Source: Candidatus Chloroploca sp. Khr17 | GTDB lineage: Bacteria; Chloroflexota; Chloroflexia; Chloroflexales; Chloroflexaceae | NCBI RefSeq assembly: GCF_004138165.1 | Contig: NZ_RYFF01000018.1 | Location: forward strand, 1-64,000 | Reading direction: 5' to 3' | DNA: 64,000 nt | Shown: one piece after another, positions 8,979-17,909 of the stretch | Numbering within the stretch: position 1 is the stretch's first letter | How the letters are laid out: each line of letters opens with the position of its first letter | The notes under the pieces: model-generated | Databases searched by the model: none | What the model was told of the DNA's origin: nothing | What the model saw: only the letters and a program-made list of their open reading frames with translations | Made by a program: the position numbers and the translations under genes

Positions 8979-9044
8979 CGCACTCCGTGCAGGGAGTGCC
9001 GGCTTCAGTCGGCTTCTGGCTTAGCCGACTGAAGTCGGCACTCC
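8979..9044. repeat. Palindromic REP-like element, copy 1
   Basis: A small hairpin (GCACTCC...GGGAGTGC) leads into a 22-bp inverted repeat with one mismatch: arms 8993-9014 and 9023-9044, loop TCTGGCTT. The core TTCAGTCGGCT is shared with the palindrome at 45707-45760, including a loop that is nearly its reverse complement. It lies between phaA and phaB. Confidence 0.85.
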
Positions 9045-9147
9045 ACTAGGGTCGATTGCATATTTCAGAACGATCTTAGGTGAATGAAGTACCAGGTGCG
9101 GCGCGGAGTAAGGTATGCTCTACAACGATTATCAAGGAGGTATGCAG

Positions 9148-9891
9148 ATGGGGCGTCTTGATGGCAGGACGGCACTGGTAACCGGTGCTTCACGGGGGAT
9201 TGGCCGAGGGATCGCGATTGAACTTGCCCGCGAGGGAGCAAAAGTCGCCATTAATTTTCAGAATAGTCAGGCCCGGGCTGAAGAGGTAGCCGAAGCAATT
9301 CGTGCCTTTGGGGGCGAGTGCATACTCGATCAGGCCGATGTTGCGCACCCTGAAGAAGCTCGCGAGATGGTCAAACGGGTCGTCGACACCTGGGGCCGCA
9401 TTGACATCCTGGTCAATAATGCAGGCATCACCCGCGACAAATCGATCCGCAAAATGACGGATCAGGACTGGCTCGAAGTCATCCAGACGAACCTCAATGC
9501 GGTCTTTTTCTGCACGACCGCAGCGATGCAGCCAATGATTGAGCAGAAGTTCGGGCGAATTATTAACATTAGCTCGATGAATGGGCAGACCGCTGCCTTT
9601 GGACAGGCCAACTATGGGGCCAGTAAAGGCGGTATTATTGCCTTTACCAAGACAGCCGCGCTTGAGCTAGCCAAGTTCAATATCACGGTCAACGCGATCG
9701 CACCGGGCTTTACGCTCACCGATATGCTGTCGAAAGTACCCGAAGAGGTACAAAACCAGATCAAGACCCGCATTCCGATGGGGCGATTTGGTACGCCTGA
9801 GGAGATCGCACGGGCGGTAGTCTTCCTGGCTGCTGATGGTGACTATGTCACTGGTACGCAGATCAATGTAAATGGTGGCGCGTACATGTAA
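9148..9891 (+). CDS. phaB: Acetoacetyl-CoA reductase, SDR family
   Basis: A 247-residue classical short-chain dehydrogenase that should reduce acetoacetyl-CoA to (R)-3-hydroxybutyryl-CoA with NADPH. Visible are the Rossmann motif TGASRGIG, NNAG, the catalytic Ser in NISSMNG and the YGASK Tyr/Lys pair, and a C-terminal NVNGGAYM comparable to the LNGG ending of PhaB. The segment ISSMNGQTAAFGQANY is closer to PhaB than to FabG as I recall them. I chose ATG 9148, 7 bp after AAGGAGG, over the in-frame ATGs 6 and 33 bases earlier. FabG activity in fatty acid synthesis remains a possible alternative. Confidence 0.85.
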   Translation: MGRLDGRTALVTGASRGIGRGIAIELAREGAKVAINFQNSQARAEEVAEAIRAFGGECILDQADVAHPEEAREMVKRVVDTWGRIDILVNNAGITRDKSIRKMTDQDWLEVIQTNLNAVFFCTTAAMQPMIEQKFGRIINISSMNGQTAAFGQANYGASKGGIIAFTKTAALELAKFNITVNAIAPGFTLTDMLSKVPEEVQNQIKTRIPMGRFGTPEEIARAVVFLAADGDYVTGTQINVNGGAYM

Positions 9892-9910
9892 AACCGCGCT
9901 GCTCGGCCAA

Positions 9911-9961
9911 GAGAGTGAGCAATGAGCGCGGTATGGGGCCAGTAGCTCATTGCTCACTCTC
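9911..9961. terminator. Long hairpin between convergent phaB and phasin-like genes
   Basis: Arms 9911-9927 and 9945-9961 (GAGAGTGAGCAATGAGC and complement) form a 17-bp perfect stem with a 17-nt loop. There is no long T tract, so it could be a weak terminator or a mRNA 3'-end stabiliser. Confidence 0.55.
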
Positions 9962-9963
9962 GC

Positions 9964-10263
9964 TTAGGGCTTGGTGCTTCGTTCGAGAATCTCTTTGATT
10001 TCGCTCGAGTAGCCTTCCCAAACCTGAAGCATCTCTTTGTTCATGCGCTGCTGGAGTTTAATGGCATCGGCAATGGCCTGTTCGGCTGAGCCACGCATGC
10101 TGCGGCTGTAGTCCCAGTTTTTCAGTACCACGTCAAAGGCAAGATCAGTGCTAGCCGTCATCAATTCATTCCAGGCTCGCATCGAACGCATCACTATTTC
10201 GGTGGTATCAGTGTATTGCTGGCGCATACGTTCTTGAAGCTGTTCTACCTCATTACTTGCCAT
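9964..10263 (-). CDS. Phasin-like small helical protein
   Basis: A 99-residue soluble protein predicted to be almost entirely helical, with amphipathic repeats (QLQERMRQQYTDTTEI; WNELMTASTDLAFDVV; AIKLQQRMNKEMLQVWEGY). Length, composition and the WNELMxAxxDLA segment resemble phasins, which coat polyhydroxyalkanoate granules. The adjacent phaA and phaB genes support this reading; homology is not proven by eye. GAGGAACTCCC lies ahead of the ATG. Its start faces the BTAD regulator start across about 95 bp, so the two are divergently transcribed. Confidence 0.55.
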   Translation of the reverse strand: MASNEVEQLQERMRQQYTDTTEIVMRSMRAWNELMTASTDLAFDVVLKNWDYSRSMRGSAEQAIADAIKLQQRMNKEMLQVWEGYSSEIKEILERSTKP

Positions 10264-10358
10264 GGGAGTTCCTCCGGTGTATACTACTCATAACGCGCTG
10301 CGTCAAATTTCAATATGACTATCGCGTATTCATACGAGCTAGATTGCTAATCAAGACG

Positions 10359-13300
10359 ATGGTATCACCGACAGTTACAGGTCAGTTCGGTGACGAAACC
10401 AGCCACGATGGGCTTTTGCTCACGAGGCTAACCCCACCTGCGCAACAAACACGCCTCTTACGCCGCCAACGGGTCGAGACAACGCTCTCGGCAGCCCTTG
10501 ATTATCCTATCTGTCTGGTGGTTGCGCCTGCAGGCAGCGGGAAAACGACCGCGATGGCCGCGCTGGCAACCTATGGTGGCTGGCCTGCGGCGTGGTGTCG
10601 TGCCCGAGCTTCTGATGATCCGGCCCTTTTACTGCGCCATCTTGCCGCAGCCTTTCGGCCTATTGCCACACTCGACGAAGGCCACATCGCTACGGCCTTA
10701 CAGCGTGCAACAGATGATCCACTGGGTGCGGGGATTGATACGTTCGTCAATGAACTGGCGGCTGCGCTTGATGATGATACGCTACTTGTGGTTGATGATT
10801 ATCATGTCATCGATCAGAACCCGAACTTACAGGCTATCTTTGAACGCCTGCTGGCGATTCAACCCCTCCGCTTGCATTTGGCCCTCGTCACCCGTGTTGA
10901 ACCTCATCTTATGGCGGTTGAGACGGCGCGGATCCGCGGGGAACTCTTGAGTATTGATGAGCGCGATCTGGCGTTTATCACTGATGAAGCCCGAGCGCTC
11001 GCCGTCCTGCTCGGGACAAAGATTCCATCTGATCTCGACGAGTTGATTCGAGTGACCCGCGGGTGGCCGCTGGGGGTGCAAGCTGGTCTGGCGGCTGATA
11101 GTTGGCCGGTCGCGCTGGGCTTGCGTGGATCGGCACCACTTGACACCTATCTCAAGCGTGAAGTGTTCGATCCGCTTGCACCGGATCTGCAGCGGTTTTT
11201 GTTGCAAACGGCTGGCTTACGTCAGCTCGAACCGGATCTCTGTGCCTTGCTGGTGGATGATCAGATGGCCGGGCGTCAGCTTGCGCACCTGGAACGAAAA
11301 CGGCTCTTTATTGAACGCGATGCCGAAGGGATTGCCCGGATCCAACCCGTGTTTCGCTCGTTTCTGGCACGGGTCGCCGAGCAGGAACTGACGACTTGGC
11401 CGCTCTTGCACCAGCAAGCCGCAACCTATTATCACGAACGCGGTGACAGGGAAGGTGTGATGCATCATCTGTTGCTCGCAGGGGATCATGATGCGGCAAC
11501 GGCACGATTGATCGAGGGGGCCACCACGCTGCTTGATACTGGACATGCCGAGCAGGTACTGACCTGGGCCGTGCGTCTGATCCAGACCCATGGTGATAGG
11601 CCCGAGTTGCGCGAGATCCAGGCGGCAGCACTGCGCCGCCTGGGGCATTATGAAGAGTCCCTCCAAGCCTATGCTGCCGCTAGCAACGCCTTTGCCGCGG
11701 TCGATGATCTCGAAGGCCAGGTACGCTCGCTCCATGGGCAGGCAGCGGTCTATCTTGATACGGTGCAACCGGCCCACGCAACCGATCTGCTCAAACAAGC
11801 CTTTCGCCTCTTGCCACCTGAGCGCACGGTCGAACGGGCCGATTTGCTCCGCATGCAAGCCGAAAATTGGGCCAATCGAGGACGCGCCGATGTGGCCCTG
11901 ATCCTTGAACAGGCCGCCCGCCGTCAGGAACATGGCAATCAGCGGCGGAGCAATGATGAGGCAAAACAACGCCCAACAAACGGCCCACCGCGCGATCTTT
12001 TGCCACCCCGCTTGTTATTGCGCGCCGGACGGCTCGACGAGGCACGCCAGCAACTCGAAGCGCAGCTCTGGGCAGAAGCAGCTATTTCACCCGATGGGGC
12101 GCGACTTTCCGCCCATCGTGAGCCGTTGCTCTTGCTGGCCTTGATCTATGGCATGCTTGGCAGTGGCACCCGTGCGCTCGCCATGGCACAACGTGGCCTC
12201 GTTGAGGCTCAACAGGTTGGGTCGCGTCTGACCGAAGCCATCGCGCTGTTGCGCGTCGGACACGCCTATCAATTGGTGAGCCCAAATGATATGCAGCCGG
12301 TTATCCAGCGCTATGCCGAGGCAATGAACCTCATTCAGTCGGTCGGCGTCACCCGTACCCGCGCCGAGGGGTACATGGGCTTGACGTTGCTCTATGGGCA
12401 TGCGGGTGACCTGCCTCACGCCGAGGCCGATGCCCGCGAGGGCTTGCAGATTGCCGCAGCCGCCGGTGATGAGTGGACGGCAGCGTTGATTCTGTTAGCC
12501 CTCGGTGGGGCCGCCGTTGCCGGTGGCGATCACCGTGCCGGCGAATGGCTCGAACAGGCACGCCAGCGCTTTGCGCGTGGTGGTGATGCCTACGGCCTCG
12601 CGGTGACAACCCTCTGGCGAGCCATTGCGGCCTGGCGTGCCGGTGAGATGAAGGTCGCCGATCAGGCGATTTCTGAAGTGCTGCACGCCGCCGCCGAGCT
12701 TCGCTATGTCGGGATTTTGATGGGGCCAAGCCTCTTTGGGCCGCGTGATATGGCGTCACTGGTGCCGCTCTTGTTGCGGGGTCGGTCGCTGAATGGGCAT
12801 GCGGAACTCGCCCGGTTGCTGTTGCGCCAGGGCTTTCCGACGATTGCCGCTGATGATACCGTCGAGGATTATCATCCCGGCTATACACTGCGTGTGCAGA
12901 TGCTCGGCACGTTCCGCGTCTGGCGGGGTGCCCAAGAGATCCAGGCCCGCGAGTGGCAACGCGAGAAGGCGCGGCAACTCTTTCAATTGCTCTTGACCTA
13001 TCGCGGACACTGGGTGCAACGTGAGCAGATCTGTGCGTGGCTCTGGCCCGAGGCCGATCTTGAAGCGGCTGAACGCCAGTTCAAGGTAACCCTCAATGCG
13101 CTCAATGCCGCCCTCGAACCAGCGCGTCCACCGCGGGTCGCGCCCTTCTTTGTCCGTCGCCAGGGGCTCGCCTATAGCTTTGCCCCGTCCTATGGGGTCT
13201 GGATTGATGTCGATGAGTTTGAGTTGCGCACCGCTGCCGCCATTGCCAGTGATGATGCCGATTTTGCCCGGCGCAGTGCCCAGATCGCGGTTGGCCTCTA

Positions 13301-13649
13301 TCGCGGTGATTACCTGGCCGAGTCACTCTATGATCCCTGGACAACCGAAGAACGCGAGCGTTTGACGGCCCGCTTTCTGGCCATTGCCGTGCGTTATGCA
13401 GCCCGGTTGAGCAATGAAGGCGATCAGGCCCGGGCTATTCAACTCTGTGAACAGGTGTTGCGCCGTGACCGCTGTTATGAAGAGGCCTATCAGGTCTTGA
13501 TGCGTGCCCACGCCCGTACCGGTAGTCGCTCGCAAGCCTTGCGAAGCTATAATCGGTGTGTCCAGTCCCTTCGTGATGAACTGGGGATGGAGGCGCTGCC
13601 AGAGACCGAGGCGCTCTATGAGGCGCTCAAACGGAATGAGGCGGTGTAA
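10359..13649 (+). CDS. Large MalT/LuxR-like STAND ATPase with C-terminal BTAD domain, putative transcriptional activator
   Basis: About 1,096 residues. Residues 56-63 hold the Walker A motif APAGSGKT, and DTLLVVDDYHVID about 80 residues on is the Walker B, both typical of MalT-like signal-transducing ATPases. A long helical TPR-like region follows from about 390 to 840. The last 250 residues begin with an OmpR-type winged helix (VQMLGTFRVWRG; REKARQLFQLLL; WLWPEAD) and end in the bacterial transcriptional activator domain (ALRSYNRCVQSLRDELGM). It is presumably an ATP-switched transcription activator with unknown ligand. Starts further upstream would overlap the divergent phasin-like gene; ATG 10359 is preferred though its ribosome site is weak. 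Confidence 0.85.
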   Translation: MVSPTVTGQFGDETSHDGLLLTRLTPPAQQTRLLRRQRVETTLSAALDYPICLVVAPAGSGKTTAMAALATYGGWPAAWCRARASDDPALLLRHLAAAFRPIATLDEGHIATALQRATDDPLGAGIDTFVNELAAALDDDTLLVVDDYHVIDQNPNLQAIFERLLAIQPLRLHLALVTRVEPHLMAVETARIRGELLSIDERDLAFITDEARALAVLLGTKIPSDLDELIRVTRGWPLGVQAGLAADSWPVALGLRGSAPLDTYLKREVFDPLAPDLQRFLLQTAGLRQLEPDLCALLVDDQMAGRQLAHLERKRLFIERDAEGIARIQPVFRSFLARVAEQELTTWPLLHQQAATYYHERGDREGVMHHLLLAGDHDAATARLIEGATTLLDTGHAEQVLTWAVRLIQTHGDRPELREIQAAALRRLGHYEESLQAYAAASNAFAAVDDLEGQVRSLHGQAAVYLDTVQPAHATDLLKQAFRLLPPERTVERADLLRMQAENWANRGRADVALILEQAARRQEHGNQRRSNDEAKQRPTNGPPRDLLPPRLLLRAGRLDEARQQLEAQLWAEAAISPDGARLSAHREPLLLLALIYGMLGSGTRALAMAQRGLVEAQQVGSRLTEAIALLRVGHAYQLVSPNDMQPVIQRYAEAMNLIQSVGVTRTRAEGYMGLTLLYGHAGDLPHAEADAREGLQIAAAAGDEWTAALILLALGGAAVAGGDHRAGEWLEQARQRFARGGDAYGLAVTTLWRAIAAWRAGEMKVADQAISEVLHAAAELRYVGILMGPSLFGPRDMASLVPLLLRGRSLNGHAELARLLLRQGFPTIAADDTVEDYHPGYTLRVQMLGTFRVWRGAQEIQAREWQREKARQLFQLLLTYRGHWVQREQICAWLWPEADLEAAERQFKVTLNALNAALEPARPPRVAPFFVRRQGLAYSFAPSYGVWIDVDEFELRTAAAIASDDADFARRSAQIAVGLYRGDYLAESLYDPWTTEERERLTARFLAIAVRYAARLSNEGDQARAIQLCEQVLRRDRCYEEAYQVLMRAHARTGSRSQALRSYNRCVQSLRDELGMEALPETEALYEALKRNEAV

Positions 13650-13682
13650 AAAACACCAGCGAAGGTGGTGTTTTTTACACCG
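13642..13682. terminator. Intrinsic terminator overlapping the BTAD gene stop codon
   Basis: Perfect 16-bp arms, CGGTGTAAAAAACACC at 13642-13657 and its complement at 13667-13682. The TAA stop at 13647-13649 lies inside the left arm, and the right arm supplies a T6 run. Confidence 0.85.
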
Positions 13683-13800
13683 CTCAGGCAAGATTTCTGG
13701 GAGCAAAAGCGAGATGCGCTCGATCGCAGGGTGGGATGTGATAAGATATGCATGAGGTGTGTCCCCTGAAGGATCATCATTGTATGGAGTAAGCGAAAGC

Positions 13801-14199
13801 ATGGCAACGGTTTTTTGGATCCACAGCACTTTCGGTGAGCGTGTCCTGCCTTTTCTCATTATTCTGATGGCGATCTTCCTGACCGTCACCTATAAACCGG
13901 GCATTGAGTCACCCCGTTTTGCGCGTTTGTTCCCGGTGCTCGTCGATCTGCAAGTTGGTCTTGGCATTATCTACTGGTCGTTTTTGCTCTGGAATACGAG
14001 TGGGGCGAGTCAGGAACGCCTCTTTAGTTTTCCGTTTATTTTGCATCCGATATTGGGCATTCTTGCCGCTGGAGTGGGCCATATGTCGATCAGCCCAGGA
14101 GGCCCGCTGGCAAAACTGGGGCGGTGGGGACCGCTGGTGACCCTCTTGCTCTTGCTCGTGCTGGTGCTGAGCACCGTCATTGTAGCGTTGCAAAATTAG
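13801..14199 (+). CDS. Small four-helix membrane protein of unknown function
   Basis: A 132-residue integral membrane protein with four hydrophobic segments (about residues 14-30, 44-62, 75-92 and 108-130). It is short of charged residues apart from the loops and shows no catalytic motif I recognise. I chose ATG 13801 because it places a short polar N-terminus before the first helix; a GTG at 13759 would add 14 residues. It lies between the BTAD terminator and the convergent pxpA gene, with a 33-bp gap to the latter. Confidence 0.65.
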   Translation: MATVFWIHSTFGERVLPFLIILMAIFLTVTYKPGIESPRFARLFPVLVDLQVGLGIIYWSFLLWNTSGASQERLFSFPFILHPILGILAAGVGHMSISPGGPLAKLGRWGPLVTLLLLLVLVLSTVIVALQN

Positions 14200-14232
14200 T
14201 CAACCAGGCAAGCCCCACCCAGGAAGGTGGCG

Positions 14233-14985
14233 CTAGAGCGCACACACTTGCACCCCGGCAGCCCGCAGGCCTTCGCGCAGATACGCAGCGCGGTCAGCGG
14301 CCCCCGGGGTGTCGCCATGGAAACAGAGGGTATCGGCCTCGATGGGAAGCGGAAGGCCATAGGCAGTTGTAACAGTGCCTTGCTGGACGATCTGAAGGGC
14401 TTGCGCGAGATTGGCGGCCGGATCGGTGATCAGCGCACCAGGTTGACTGCGGGGCAAGAGCGTGCCATCAGCCGCGTACCCACGGTCAAGAAAGGCCTCA
14501 CGGGCAACTGGCAAACCTAGGTTCTGCGCAGCGGTGATGAGGAACGAACCAGCAAAGCCAACCAGGATCAAGGTTGGATCAATGGCGGCGACGGAGCGGG
14601 CAATAGTCTCGGCCACCACAGGGGTTTGGGCAGCAAGATTATAGAGCGCACCATGGGGCTTGACATGGCGCAAAGACACCCCTTCAGCACGCGCAACGGC
14701 CTGCAAAGCCCCGATCTGGGCCAGCAAGCTTGCCTCGAGCTCTTCGACACTCATCGGCAAGACCCGTCGGCCAAACCCCTCGCGATCAGGGTAGCCTGGA
14801 TGCGCCCCAATTGCGACCCCAAAGCGCTTGCATAAACGGATCGTTTGCCGCATCACCAGAGGATCACCAGCGTGCGCTCCACAGGCCACGTTCGCCGAGG
14901 TCACATGGGGCAGCACGGCGGCATCATCACCCATGACCCATACGCCAAAGCTCTCACCACAATCACAATTGAGATCAATGTGCAT
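14233..14985 (-). CDS. pxpA: 5-oxoprolinase subunit A (LamB/YcsF family)
   Basis: A 250-residue member of the LamB/YcsF family, which with PxpB and PxpC forms the ATP-dependent bacterial 5-oxoprolinase that opens pyroglutamate to glutamate. Family motifs are clear: [11 protein letters not shown] at the N-terminus, [28 protein letters not shown], and [14 protein letters not shown] lies 7 bp before the ATG. Partner genes pxpB and pxpC are about 8.5 kb away on the opposite strand, an unusual split because they are generally clustered. Confidence 0.93.
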   Translation of the reverse strand: MHIDLNCDCGESFGVWVMGDDAAVLPHVTSANVACGAHAGDPLVMRQTIRLCKRFGVAIGAHPGYPDREGFGRRVLPMSVEELEASLLAQIGALQAVARAEGVSLRHVKPHGALYNLAAQTPVVAETIARSVAAIDPTLILVGFAGSFLITAAQNLGLPVAREAFLDRGYAADGTLLPRSQPGALITDPAANLAQALQIVQQGTVTTAYGLPLPIEADTLCFHGDTPGAADRAAYLREGLRAAGVQVCAL

Positions 14986-15127
14986 GTTGTACCCTTTCGC
15001 AAGATCCGTTACATTTTACCGTACCACATCCGGATTGCTTGTGGTATGATTGAGCCGTCCAGAAGCGTCCTGTCGAATCAATGGTGTCGCAGCGTACGTT
15101 TCGACATAGCAAAGAGGGGAGGAACAG

Positions 15128-16966
15128 ATGCAGTTCCCTGATTACATCAAGCACGAGCGCCTGAAGCAGTGGATCAGCGAGATGGTCGATCTGTGTAAGC
15201 CGGAGCAGGTTCACTTTTGTGACGGTTCAGAAGAAGAATACGCCAACCTCTGTGAAGAGATGGTTGAGTCTGGTACCTTTATCCGTCTCAATCCCGAGAA
15301 ACGCCCAAATAGTTTCCTGGCCCGTTCGGATCCTAGTGACGTTGCCCGGGTTGAAGATCGCACGTACATCTGCTCGATCTCCAAGAATGATGCCGGTCCG
15401 ACGAACAACTGGATGGCACCGAAAGAGATGAAGGAGATCATGGCGGGGCTGTTTGATGGATGTATGCGTGGGCGGACATTATATGTGATCCCCTTTAGCA
15501 TGGGGCCGCTTGGTTCACCAATTGCCCAGATTGGCATCGAAATCACCGACTCACCCTATGTGGTGGTCAATATGAAATTGATGACCCGCATGGGCAAGGC
15601 TGTCTATGATGTGCTCGGTGAAGATGGTGAGTATGTCCCATGTGCCCATACGGTCGGGGCACCACTTGAGCCAGGTCAGAAGGATGTGCCCTGGCCCTGC
15701 AATTCAAACACCAAGTATATCGTCCACTACCCCGAAGAGCGGGCGATCTGGTCGTATGGCTCAGGGTACGGTGGCAACGCGCTGCTCGGCAAGAAGTGTC
15801 TGGCCCTGCGGATTGCCTCGGTGATGGCCCGTCAAGAGGGCTGGCTCGCCGAGCATATGCTCATCCTGGGGGTGAAAGAGCCGAGTGGGCGCAAGTCGTA
15901 TGTGGCGGCAGCCTTCCCGTCGGCCTGTGGCAAGACCAATTTTGCCATGCTGGTGCCACCCAAGATCTTTAAGGATGAGGGCTGGGACGTAACGACGATT
16001 GGTGATGATATTGCCTGGATCAAACCCGGCCCCGATGGCAAGCTCTATGCGATCAATCCCGAGTCAGGCTACTTTGGCGTCGCTCCGGGAACCTCGTACG
16101 ATACCAATCCGAGTGCGATGGAGAGCTGTGCCAAGGATACGATCTTTACGAACGTGGCCCTGACTGATGATGGCGATATCTGGTGGGAAGGCATGACGAA
16201 AGAGAAGCCGGCCCATGCGATTGACTGGAAGGGCAACGACTGGACACCCGAGAGCACTACACCGGCAGCTCACCCCAATGCACGGTTTACCGCCCCGGCG
16301 CTGAATAATCCAGTGATTGACCCGGCGTGGGACGATCCGGCAGGTGTGCCGATTCAGGCGTTTATTTTTGGTGGCCGACGCAGCACGACGGTGCCACTGG
16401 TCTATCAGGCCTTCAACTGGAACTATGGCGTCTATCTGGCTGCCACGATGGGCTCAGAGACAACCGCCGCTGCCTTTGGACAGCAGGGTGTCGTGCGCCG
16501 CGATCCGTTTGCGATGCTGCCCTTTGCCGGGTACCATATGGGCGAGTACTTTAACCACTGGCTCCAGTTTGGGCGCGAGATCTACAATCCACCACGTATT
16601 TTTGGGGTTAACTGGTTCCGCAAAGACGAGAATGGCAAATTTGCGTGGCCGGGCTTCGGCGATAATATGCGGGTGCTCAAGTGGATTGTGCAACGCTCGC
16701 ATGGCGAAGCAGTCAGTGTTGAGAGTCCGATTGGCTGGATTCCGAACTATGAGAACCTTGACTGGCGCGGGCTCGCTTTCAGCCGCGATCAGTTCGATAA
16801 GGTGATGAACATGAGCCTCAGTGATTGGCAGCAGGAAGTATTGCTGCACGAGGAACTGTTTATCAAGCTGTATGATCGTTTGCCAAAAGAGTTGATCAAT
16901 ATGCGTGAGTTGATCCTCTCGAGCCTCTGGCGGACGCCCACCAACTGGGGGCCAACCCACGAATAG
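15128..16966 (+). CDS. pckG: Phosphoenolpyruvate carboxykinase (GTP)
   Basis: A cytosolic enzyme converting oxaloacetate and GTP to phosphoenolpyruvate, CO2 and GDP in gluconeogenesis or anaplerosis. The 612-residue length and motifs fit the GTP-dependent class: the kinase-1a loop [15 protein letters not shown] (hyper-reactive Cys included), the metal-site [23 protein letters not shown], and [14 protein letters not shown]. It is distinct from the roughly 530-residue ATP-type enzyme. GAGGGGAGGAACAG leads to the ATG. It is a single transcription unit closed by an exceptionally long perfect hairpin. Confidence 0.96.
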   Translation: MQFPDYIKHERLKQWISEMVDLCKPEQVHFCDGSEEEYANLCEEMVESGTFIRLNPEKRPNSFLARSDPSDVARVEDRTYICSISKNDAGPTNNWMAPKEMKEIMAGLFDGCMRGRTLYVIPFSMGPLGSPIAQIGIEITDSPYVVVNMKLMTRMGKAVYDVLGEDGEYVPCAHTVGAPLEPGQKDVPWPCNSNTKYIVHYPEERAIWSYGSGYGGNALLGKKCLALRIASVMARQEGWLAEHMLILGVKEPSGRKSYVAAAFPSACGKTNFAMLVPPKIFKDEGWDVTTIGDDIAWIKPGPDGKLYAINPESGYFGVAPGTSYDTNPSAMESCAKDTIFTNVALTDDGDIWWEGMTKEKPAHAIDWKGNDWTPESTTPAAHPNARFTAPALNNPVIDPAWDDPAGVPIQAFIFGGRRSTTVPLVYQAFNWNYGVYLAATMGSETTAAAFGQQGVVRRDPFAMLPFAGYHMGEYFNHWLQFGREIYNPPRIFGVNWFRKDENGKFAWPGFGDNMRVLKWIVQRSHGEAVSVESPIGWIPNYENLDWRGLAFSRDQFDKVMNMSLSDWQQEVLLHEELFIKLYDRLPKELINMRELILSSLWRTPTNWGPTHE

Positions 16967-16976
16967 GGTTCCATCA

Positions 16977-17037
16977 AGCTGCGTTGTGATCGCAAAAGGG
17001 CTGACAGGGTCAGCCCTTTTGCGATCACAACGCAGCT
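16977..17037. terminator. 61-bp perfect palindrome, pckG terminator
   Basis: Arms of 29 bp (16977-17005 and 17009-17037) are perfectly complementary around the trinucleotide AGG. The inner part GCAAAAGGGCTGAC/GTCAGCCCTTTTGC gives a hairpin followed by a TTTT run. The outer stem is far longer than termination needs. Confidence 0.85.
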
Positions 17038-17242
17038 CCATCATTTTCTGGTGGGCCGATTCTTTTGACAGAAGATGTCCTTGCGTGTACCATAGGATAC
17101 GAGCCCCTCACAAGTTTCGGTCATATATGAGTCGACTGCCATAATACGGGAGCATTGCCGACCAAAGGCTATGCAGGTACGCCGTATTGTTTTGTTGAAC
17201 CAGGCAAAGCGTGTGCCACTGGATCAGCAGGGAGGTTGCCGC

Positions 17243-17833
17243 GTGCGAGGATTGCTGCGTCTCTCCAAAGGCATTGATGCCTTTACCGAGTTTGTTGGAA
17301 ACATTACGATCTGGTTGGTGCCGATTGTGGTTGGAATCGGCGTGTGGAACGTTGGCAATCGCTATATCGGGCTTGCGATTGGACGAACACTAGGTTCAAA
17401 TCTCTATATTGAAGCTCAGTGGTATGTCTTTTCGATTATTTTTTTAATGGGTGGTTCATATGCCCTAAAGCATGGTGAACACGTACGGGTTGATGTCTTT
17501 TATAGTATATACTCGCCTCGACGCAAGGCATGGGTTGATCTGCTTGGGACATTTCTCTTTCTCATCCCATTCTGTCTGCTGCTCATCTATTTTACGTTGC
17601 CGTATGTCCAGAACTCGTGGCAGATCCTTGAAGGCTCACCTGATGGATCGGCCGGCTTGCCCCGTTATCCTCTCAAGACATTTATTCTTGTCAGTCCTGT
17701 GCTCCTGATCATTCAAGGTATTTCCGAGGCGATCAAGAACGCGGCTTTCTTGATGGGCTATAGCGATTCGACGGGAACAGGGAAAGAACATTCGGCAATG
17801 ACAAAGCAACTACGGATAGACAAGGGGAAATAG
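17243..17833 (+). CDS. TRAP transporter small permease (DctQ-like)
   Basis: Four-helix small membrane subunit of a tripartite ATP-independent periplasmic transporter. Hydrophobic stretches lie around residues 20-42, 60-80, 100-122 and 148-170 of a 196-residue product, and HGEHVRVDVFYSIYSPRRKAW is the usual DctQ loop between helices 2 and 3. I prefer the GTG at 17243, 7 bp after GGGAGG, to the ATG at 17171, which lacks a site. It precedes the large permease with a 76-bp gap. No DctP-type binding-protein gene is next to it. Confidence 0.85.
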   Translation: MRGLLRLSKGIDAFTEFVGNITIWLVPIVVGIGVWNVGNRYIGLAIGRTLGSNLYIEAQWYVFSIIFLMGGSYALKHGEHVRVDVFYSIYSPRRKAWVDLLGTFLFLIPFCLLLIYFTLPYVQNSWQILEGSPDGSAGLPRYPLKTFILVSPVLLIIQGISEAIKNAAFLMGYSDSTGTGKEHSAMTKQLRIDKGK

Positions 17834-17909
17834 CGCAGGTGTGCGGTTTGGGGCTTCACGCGAGCAAGCATCAGTGAGTGGGTTCAGACCTTGTCTAACG
17901 GAGAATTGT

